This document shows, in pieces, positions 6,700 through 10,550 of a stretch of 10,550 bases of DNA. This DNA is from Candidatus Accumulibacter vicinus. Its GTDB lineage: Bacteria > Pseudomonadota > Gammaproteobacteria > Burkholderiales > Rhodocyclaceae. The position numbers and the translations under genes were made by a program. The notes beneath the pieces are model-generated. The model had not been told where the DNA came from. It worked only from the letters and a program-made list of their open reading frames with translations, and ran no database searches. Position 1 is the stretch's first letter; each line of letters starts with the position of its first letter. Location of the stretch: assembly GCA_002425405.1 (NCBI GenBank), contig DIME01000004.1:1-10550 (forward strand), in the 5' to 3' direction.

Positions 6700-7824
6700 A
6701 TGCCTCGTTCGCTACGCTGCCATCGCCATCTGGTTCTGATTGGGCTTTTCCTGGCGTTGTTGGGCGCAGGCGGATCTGCCCCTGCCCGTACTGCCGATTC
6801 GCTGGCCCGTGCCTACGCTGGCCTGCCAGACCCCCGGCAAGCCACCTCGAACGGCGTTCCGGAAGCCGGTGCGGCCTATGGCAAGACGGTGGACCAGTCG
6901 TGGATTGCTTACCGCAATAGTACTGGCCAACCGGCGGCAAACTGGGCGGCCAAGCATATCGCTGCACCGGCCGGTGGCACGGTTTTCTATCCCTTCGCTG
7001 GCCCAGACCTGGTGACGGTTGCCCAGTTATTCCCTGCCGCTGAGCGCTATGTGCTGGTGGCCATGCAGCCTGCCCAGCCACCGGTAGACCCATTGCAGTT
7101 GTCGGAAACCGCACGCCAGAGTTTCTACCGGAAGTTCAGTGGCGAGTGGCGGAAGTTCGGTCGCCTCGGTTTCTTTCGCACCAACGATCTGGATGCCGAT
7201 GCCCGCGACAAGCAGGTCAGAATAGGTCTGACGCCTATCTTGATGGCCTTTGCTGCCCGCCTGGGATATACAGTGGTCGAGGTCTCTCCGATTGCCATGA
7301 GCCCGGAAACCGGCGAATTCGAGCCTCTCGTGAACGCGCGCACGGATGCCTGGAACGCTGTCCGGCTCACCCTCTCCCGGGCTGGGAAAACCGTGCGGGT
7401 CGATTATGTGCGCATGGATCTTTCCAATTCCCACCTGGAGTCCCACGAATTGTCGCGGGCCTGGATGGCACGCATGGCGCGCCATCCAGTGTTTCTCAAG
7501 GCCGCCTCCCATTTGCCCCAGAATGCCGGTTTCTCGATCATACGGGATGCTCTGGTGACGAATACCCCACTACTTGTACAGGATGAGACGGGCGTTGACT
7601 ATCGCGAGTTGGGCAAGATCGGCGACGTGGCCTTGTATGGCCATTTCGAGCGGCCCCATCCCCTGTTCAATCCGAAATCCCAGCAATCCTTGGCTGCCGC
7701 CTATCGTGTCGGCAAGACCAGCGGCGAACTTCCCTTTTCCTTTAGTTACCAGAAGGGCAGCAATCAGCGATGTCTTCAGGTGGTTCGGCGGCGGGTCGTG
7801 GGAACTACGGCACAAGGTTACTGA
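6700..7824 (+). CDS. Exported protein of unknown function
   Basis: I do not recognise a named family. The 374-aa product begins with a signal peptide: basic start MPRSLRCHRH, hydrophobic run LVLIGLFLALLGAGG, and an APA cleavage-like site near residue 29. It is therefore probably periplasmic or secreted; no lipobox Cys is seen. The mature part is soluble, with no further membrane segment. It contains a GGTVFYPFAGPDLVTVAQLFPAAERYVLVAMQP stretch (residues ~90-125); from memory, a YPF-[SA]-GPD motif like this recurs in other uncharacterised exported bacterial proteins. Later stretches are RIGLTPILMAFAARLGY and NAGFSIIRDALVTNTPLLVQDETGVDYREL. It has one Cys after the signal peptide. ATG 6700 has CGGAGA about 9-10 bp upstream. 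It lies 27 bp after the permease gene, so co-expression is likely, and its last 20 bp overlap the convergent hydrolase gene. A binding or processing role near the permease is only a guess. Confidence 0.8.
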   Translation: MPRSLRCHRHLVLIGLFLALLGAGGSAPARTADSLARAYAGLPDPRQATSNGVPEAGAAYGKTVDQSWIAYRNSTGQPAANWAAKHIAAPAGGTVFYPFAGPDLVTVAQLFPAAERYVLVAMQPAQPPVDPLQLSETARQSFYRKFSGEWRKFGRLGFFRTNDLDADARDKQVRIGLTPILMAFAARLGYTVVEVSPIAMSPETGEFEPLVNARTDAWNAVRLTLSRAGKTVRVDYVRMDLSNSHLESHELSRAWMARMARHPVFLKAASHLPQNAGFSIIRDALVTNTPLLVQDETGVDYRELGKIGDVALYGHFERPHPLFNPKSQQSLAAAYRVGKTSGELPFSFSYQKGSNQRCLQVVRRRVVGTTAQGY

Positions 7825-8722
7825 AGACCCGGAGAGAGAAGTTCCGGACCAGAGTGTTGAAATCATCCGCAGCATCGAAGAAAAGCGCGTGGCCGGCGTC
7901 CTCGTAGACTTTGATTTCTGCCAGATCGGGTCCGCGCTTCCGACTCAGAGCAGCGGCCTGGTCACGCAGACGGGGCGTCACCGCGTAGAGGACCGGAACC
8001 TCTTGCCGGTTGACGATATCTCGCCAATAGGTACGCGGATAGGGTTGGGCGATCAATTCCATTGCAGCTTTGGGGGGGACTCCCAGGGCTGAAGCCAGTA
8101 CCGCCTGACGTAAGGCTGGTGGCAGTGGCCGGCGGAAGAGGGAATCGCAGAAACCGGTGAGATAAGGGACACGTCGCTGCGGATCGGCCAGATTCTCCTG
8201 GCGTCGGGAGGGTCGAGGCGGCGGAGGGTTGCCCTCGCCTATCGAGTTGTCAATCAGGATCAGACCCCGCAACCGGGCCGGTCGGCGCTGCTCGATAAAA
8301 TCCAGGGTTTCCAGGACACCCAGTGACCAGCCCGCCAGGATGAAATCGCCCACACCAGTTGCCGCTAGCAACTCATCCATATCCCGGAGGCGAATCTCGG
8401 GGCGATGGGATCCTTGGGACACCTGGGAAAGTCCCTGCGAGCGGGGGTCGAAGGCGATCACGCGGAACTCCCTGGACAAACCAGCCAGCTGCGCTTCGAA
8501 AACGGCCGCAGGCATCAGCCAACCAGGAACAAACAGCAGCGTGCGTTCACCTGAACCTGCCTCCAGGTAGTGGAGCTGCAATCCATCGGAAGTCTCAAAG
8601 TACCTGTCCATGGCGGCTGCCATACCCATCGCGCTGAAAATTCCTAGCGATACAAATACCCACCCCTGCCTCAGAGCCAATCTGAGGGCTGTCCTGTTAA
8701 GGAGATGGCCAAAGTCTCTCAT
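7805..8722 (-). CDS. Exported alpha/beta hydrolase
   Basis: This 305-aa protein has the alpha/beta-hydrolase fold. The nucleophile elbow is GWSLG (Ser133). The oxyanion-hole region is LLFVPGWLMP (~63-71), and the strand-4 motif AFDPRSQGLS (~90-99) resembles the D-x-R-G-x-G-x-S of non-haem peroxidase/esterase relatives. The catalytic His is in EDAGHALFFD (His278), and an acid is likely in YAVTPRLRD. The N-terminus has basic residues followed by a hydrophobic run, WVFVSLGIFSAMGMAAA (21-37), so it is probably exported or anchored in the inner membrane facing the periplasm. The substrate is unknown. ATG at 8722-8720 has AAGGA about 4-5 bp upstream; starting at internal Met codons (32, 34 or 38) would remove the signal peptide. 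It converges with the exported-protein gene and shares 20 bp with it. It is likely monocistronic. Confidence 0.87.
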   Translation of the reverse strand: MRDFGHLLNRTALRLALRQGWVFVSLGIFSAMGMAAAMDRYFETSDGLQLHYLEAGSGERTLLFVPGWLMPAAVFEAQLAGLSREFRVIAFDPRSQGLSQVSQGSHRPEIRLRDMDELLAATGVGDFILAGWSLGVLETLDFIEQRRPARLRGLILIDNSIGEGNPPPPRPSRRQENLADPQRRVPYLTGFCDSLFRRPLPPALRQAVLASALGVPPKAAMELIAQPYPRTYWRDIVNRQEVPVLYAVTPRLRDQAAALSRKRGPDLAEIKVYEDAGHALFFDAADDFNTLVRNFSLRVFSNLVP

Positions 8723-8821
8723 GATGTCCTTGTGAGCCGCCTTCAGCCAGTCTGCTGGAGCGGGATGTTGAACGAAGCCGTTGCGCGGAGGATGCGGTGG
8801 CGATGCGCTCGCATGACAATG

Positions 8822-8872
8822 TGACCTCCCCCCCTCGACCGAGGGCCTTCCTCCTGAAGAAAGTGGAGGTCA
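8822..8872. repeat. 51-bp inverted-repeat element between hydrolase and IS
   Basis: TGACCTCC (8822-8829) is matched by its perfect complement GGAGGTCA (8865-8872). Inside lies a second palindrome, CCCTCG-AC-CGAGGG (8832-8845). The 180-bp gap between the hydrolase start and the IS also holds ATGCGCTCGCAT (8803-8814), arms of five around CT. No T-run follows, so it is not an obvious terminator. It could be an RNA structure, an operator, or a remnant of another element's ends. Confidence 0.5.
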
Positions 8873-8879
8873 TCTTACG

Positions 8880-8903
8880 ATGAGCACATCACCGGAAGCA
8901 ACC
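8880..8903 (+). other. Possible 5' end of a gene cut by the IS
   Basis: Just left of the IS, GGAGG (8865-8869) lies 10 bp before ATG 8880, which opens a frame MSTSPEAT that enters the IS at 8904 and stops at 8973-8975 inside it. The ribosome site and spacing look genuine, but only eight native codons remain and the product cannot be identified. No continuation is seen beyond the right IS end, where the tRNA promoter begins. GGAGG is also part of the inverted repeat, so the start may be accidental. Confidence 0.25.
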
Positions 8904-10074
8904 CAGGGCAATCGCTTGCACAGAATTCATAATACTGTCTTGAGTCCGGTCGGAGAAAGCCAAAGTGATCAATGACTCGCGATAGCTCTCGTTTCGGTCG
9001 GCATGAAGACGGCGGCGGTTCAAGCCCATCTTGCAACCCTCTTCTTTGCGCAAGGGGGTCAGGACGAACTTGCGCAGAACGGAGAGGTTCCGCGCCGAGT
9101 GTCCCACACGGGCACGACACTGATCCTCGCGGAAGACCACCCCAAGCGTCCAGTGCAAGCCATTCTCGATGCCCCAGTGGCTACGGGAGGCCTTGGCAAA
9201 CATGTTGACCGTTTGCACACCGCAGGAACCGATCGCGTAGCGCTGATCGACACTGGCCTTGTCGCCGATCTGCCGTATCGACTCGATCATGCCGACGCCG
9301 CCGAGTTTCTTCCACGCCGCACGCATGGACTGGCCCATCCCGCGGACGTCATTGATCCAGGTGTAGCGGCGGGTCTCGATTCGGCCATGATCCTTCTCGG
9401 TGTCTTCGCAACGCTCGACCGTGAGCCGACCAAACCCGGCTTGGGCACCTTCGTCAAAAAACTCCCGAATGGCCTCTGCCAGGTTCTTCTGGTTGTCCTT
9501 GACCTGCTGCACGTCATCCCCTCCGCGGGCCACGATCTTCTCGGCCAGTTCGGTCTGGCAACCCAGCGCATCCATCGTGACGATACATCCCTTCAAGATC
9601 AGGGCATCGAGCAGCGCCTCATCCCTGTCAGTTCGTGTCCTTGCCGCAGGGGCCTTCCTGCGCCAGGCTCAGGCCACTTTGCACCGCATACGCCGTGACC
9701 ATATGCAGCAACTCGTTGCTCCCTTTCTTGCCGGAACCGCGCAGGGTCTTCCCGTCCATGGCCACCCCGCCTTCGATCAGACCGGCCAGCCCACTGATCC
9801 AGTCCCGAAAACGCGCCTCGAAGACCCTCGCGTCCAGCACCCGAAAGAGGTCGCCAAACGTGTCGTGGGATGGCGTGCCTCCTTCCAGCGGCCAATCGAA
9901 CCGCTCACTCAGCCACTCCTTGCGATCCCTGCACCAGTCGGCCACCTCAACCCAATTGTGGGCTCCGCACAGGATGGCGCATACCGCCATGACCAGAATC
10001 TGCGCCAACGCGTAGCGCTTCGCCGGACCTTTACGTCTGTCCGGTCACCCGGAAAAGGCCCCCATCAGGGTCAT
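8889..10074 (-). pseudogene. Disrupted ISAs1-family transposase
   Basis: The transposase is readable in pieces on the minus strand. A probable start ATG at 10074-10072, just after a GGAGGAAGG ribosome site, encodes MTLMGAFSG and then hits TGA at codon 10 (10047-10045). The same frame continues PDRRKGPAKRYALAQILVMAVCAILCGAHNW..., through the first catalytic Asp (MDGKTLRGS), to a TGA at 9630-9628. The remainder, from about 9625 down, is in another frame: ALLDALILKGCIVTMDALGCQ (second Asp), then SHWGIENGLHWTLGVVFRED (catalytic Glu; the usual LDV is LGV here). It runs to a stop at 8889, 15 bp beyond the IS end, so the last residues are encoded by the inverted repeat and flanking DNA. An intermediate frame reads ELTGMR near 9620-9635, suggesting two small indels or one 4-bp loss there. 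ISAs1 elements normally have a single ORF, so this copy should not make active transposase. Confidence 0.88.
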
Positions 10075-10201
10075 CCCACCTTCCTCCCAAAAGGGAAGAG
10101 TAGACGGGATTCCTACAGAAAATACAATACCATGTCATAAGTAACTGATCGTAAACAAATATTCTCAAGGGGTTACGATATTTGCGTAAGCGATTGCCCT
10201 G
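8904..10201. mobile_element. ISAs1-family insertion sequence, 1,298 bp
   Basis: The ends are set by terminal inverted repeats. CAGGGCAATCGCTT at 8904-8917 is the exact reverse complement of AAGCGATTGCCCTG at 10188-10201, with scattered further matches inward. The length and the transposase inside (DGKTLRGS, TMDALGCQ, SHWGIENGLHW) fit the ISAs1 family, which moves by a DDE transposase and usually makes 8-10 bp target duplications. No duplication is seen: the flanks read GGAAGCAACC on the left and TTCTTGACCA on the right. That points to an old copy or to rearrangement after insertion. The ~127 bp between the transposase start and the right end is AT-rich and should hold the transposase promoter, but no convincing hexamer pair was found. 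Confidence 0.88.
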
Positions 10202-10204
10202 TTC

Positions 10205-10234
10205 TTGACCACAAGCCGTAGATAGCTTTATAAT
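10205..10234 (+). promoter_or_regulatory. Promoter of the tRNA gene
   Basis: TTGACC (10205-10210, five of six) and a perfect TATAAT (10229-10234) are separated by 18 bp. Transcription would start near 10241, about 6 nt before the mature tRNA. The IS right end (10201) leaves only TTC between it and the -35, so any native UP element or Fis site has been replaced by IS sequence. Confidence 0.8.
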
Positions 10235-10246
10235 CAAAAGCTCTAA

Positions 10247-10323
10247 GGTGATGTAGCTCAGTCGGTTAGAGCGATGGATTCATAACCCATAGGTCGGTGG
10301 TTCAATTCCACCCATCACCACCA
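10247..10323 (+). tRNA. tRNA with CAU anticodon, probably tRNA-Met (elongator)
   Basis: The 77-nt cloverleaf is complete. The acceptor stem is GGTGATG/CATCACC (7 bp), followed by discriminator A and encoded CCA (10321-10323). The D arm is GCTC...GAGC. The anticodon arm is ATGGA-TTCATAA-CCCAT, giving anticodon CAT after U33. The variable loop is AGGTC and the T arm GGTGG-TTCAATT-CCACC. The full G1:C72 pair rules out initiator tRNA-fMet, which has an unpaired 1:72. A CAT anticodon is shared with tRNA-Ile2, whose C34 becomes lysidine; without identity-element analysis elongator Met is preferred but Ile2 is not excluded. The closing anticodon-stem pair 31-39 is A-C, a mismatch. Position 32 is U, so this tRNA is not a TtcA substrate. 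Confidence 0.93.
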
Positions 10324-10338
10324 AAGAAACAAAGACTT

Positions 10339-10365
10339 AGCCTCGGTCGAAAGCCGGGGCTTTTT
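10339..10365 (+). terminator. Rho-independent terminator after the tRNA
   Basis: AGCCTCGG (10339-10346) pairs with CCGGGGCT (10354-10361), eight pairs with one T-G wobble around a 7-nt loop TCGAAAG. The stem runs into TTTTT (10361-10365). It starts 16 nt after the tRNA CCA and should end its transcript. Confidence 0.85.
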
Positions 10366-10368
10366 GCT

Positions 10369-10387
10369 GGGGTTACGCCGGGGTTAC
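10369..10387 (+). repeat. Direct repeats GGGGTTAC, 11-bp period
   Basis: GGGGTTAC occurs at 10369-10376 and 10380-10387, separated by GCC, directly after the tRNA terminator. A third copy lies at 10169-10176 inside the IS right end. Paired direct repeats one helical turn apart next to a tRNA 3' end can be arm-type binding sites for a tyrosine integrase, but no integrase gene or duplicated tRNA end is in the window. Confidence 0.4.
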
Positions 10388-10418
10388 ATTTGCCGTAATC
10401 AAGCCGGTTTCTTGGCCA

Positions 10419-10544
10419 TCAAATCTGATGCGCCATCGCCACCATCGCCGCCGGCCACCATGTGCCGGTGACGGACACCTTGCCGGACACCATCGCCGCC
10501 CCAACGAAAAACCCGGCGCACGGCCGGGTCTGGTCTGGCCTCAA
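10419..10544 (-). CDS. Doubtful short ORF, possibly partial or relic
   Basis: On the minus strand a frame opens after TGA 10547-10545 and runs to TGA 10421-10419. From TTG 10544 it would give 41 aa; from ATG 10493, 24 aa. It reads RPDQTRPCAGFFVGAAMVSG, then KVSVTGTWWPAAMVAMAHQI, which looks protein-like and faintly reminds me of small phage/satellite-associated proteins, but I cannot name it. A hairpin/T-run (10507-10529) lies inside the longer version, just upstream of the ATG, which argues against the TTG start. Its repeats could equally produce a chance open frame. Confidence 0.2.
   Translation of the reverse strand: MRPDQTRPCAGFFVGAAMVSGKVSVTGTWWPAAMVAMAHQI
10441..10500. repeat. Short GC-rich repeats downstream of the tRNA
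   Basis: ACCATCGCCGCC occurs at 10441-10452 and again at 10489-10500, with a related CGCCATCGCC at 10431-10440. CGGACACC occurs at 10472-10479 and 10484-10491 (12-bp period). No function is assigned. The segment lies under the short minus-strand frame described separately. Confidence 0.4.
10507..10529 (-). terminator. Rho-independent terminator-like hairpin, minus strand
   Basis: Read on the minus strand, ACCCGGC (10529-10523) pairs perfectly with GCCGGGT (10517-10511) around a 5-nt loop, and the stem runs into five T residues (10511-10507). It could end a minus-strand transcript coming from beyond 10550, or act as an attenuator before ATG 10493. Confidence 0.6.
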
Positions 10545-10550
10545 TCAAGC

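Noticed and set aside
7805..8722. The alpha/beta hydrolase as BioH partner of BioC
   Set aside because: It has a GWSLG elbow like BioH, but an export signal and the overall sequence resemble other esterase/peroxidase-type hydrolases; BioH must act in the cytoplasm.
9600..9640. Programmed frameshift in the transposase
   Set aside because: No slippery heptamer or clear pseudoknot was seen, ISAs1 transposases are normally one ORF, and a second lesion (TGA at codon 10) points to decay.
9003..9698. Plus-strand 231-codon frame across the IS
   Set aside because: It is the antisense shadow of the transposase, whose DDE motifs are clear on the minus strand.
10031..10237. Minus-strand 68-codon frame crossing the right IS end
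   Set aside because: It begins in the tRNA promoter, crosses the IS terminus and ends in the wrong frame of the transposase; a chance frame.
10366..10500. Repeats as a CRISPR array
   Set aside because: Repeat units are 8-12 bp, irregularly spaced, with no constant-length spacers.

Overview
The window looks like chromosomal DNA of a GC-rich betaproteobacterium. The protein matches recalled from memory, and the pairing of a pteridine-reductase-type gene with ttcA, point to Rhodocyclales (Accumulibacter/Azonexus-like). The order-level assignment is inference; no database was searched. Most of the window is housekeeping genes, with signs of damage or mobility at both edges.

Left part (1-2551, + strand): the 3' part of a FolM-like short-chain dehydrogenase, lacking its NADPH-binding start; ttcA (tRNA 2-thiocytidine synthesis); a 30-codon ORF joined to both neighbours by ATGA stop/start overlaps; and a protein fusing a class III cyclase-like domain, which appears catalytically degenerate, to an FHA domain. 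The tight spacing suggests one transcription unit.

Middle (2630-5303): comF on the minus strand, divergent from bioB-bioC on the plus strand. A 69-bp spacer separates them, and a good -35 hexamer overlaps the comF start codon. BioC makes the methylated malonyl-ACP that starts pimelate synthesis and BioB does the last step of biotin synthesis; bioF, bioA, bioD and bioH are not in the window.

5304-8722: an APC-type amino acid permease with its own likely promoter (two CATCCCA repeats 10 bp apart just upstream of a TACAAT -10), followed 27 bp later by an exported protein of unknown function. An exported alpha/beta hydrolase runs convergently and overlaps that gene by 20 bp.

Right part (8723-10550): an ISAs1-family insertion sequence whose ends can be placed at 8904 and 10201 from 14-bp perfect inverted repeats. 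Its transposase is broken by an early stop and a frameshift. The right end stops 3 bp before the -35 box of a tRNA gene with a CAU anticodon (probably tRNA-Met), which ends in a clear Rho-independent terminator. The last ~185 bp are repeat-rich, with a minus-strand hairpin/T-run and a short minus-strand frame, and may be the edge of an accessory region using the tRNA 3' end. No complete new defence or mobile system was found. The best leads are the doubly coupled 30-aa ORF with the degenerate cyclase-FHA gene, and the IS/tRNA promoter junction.
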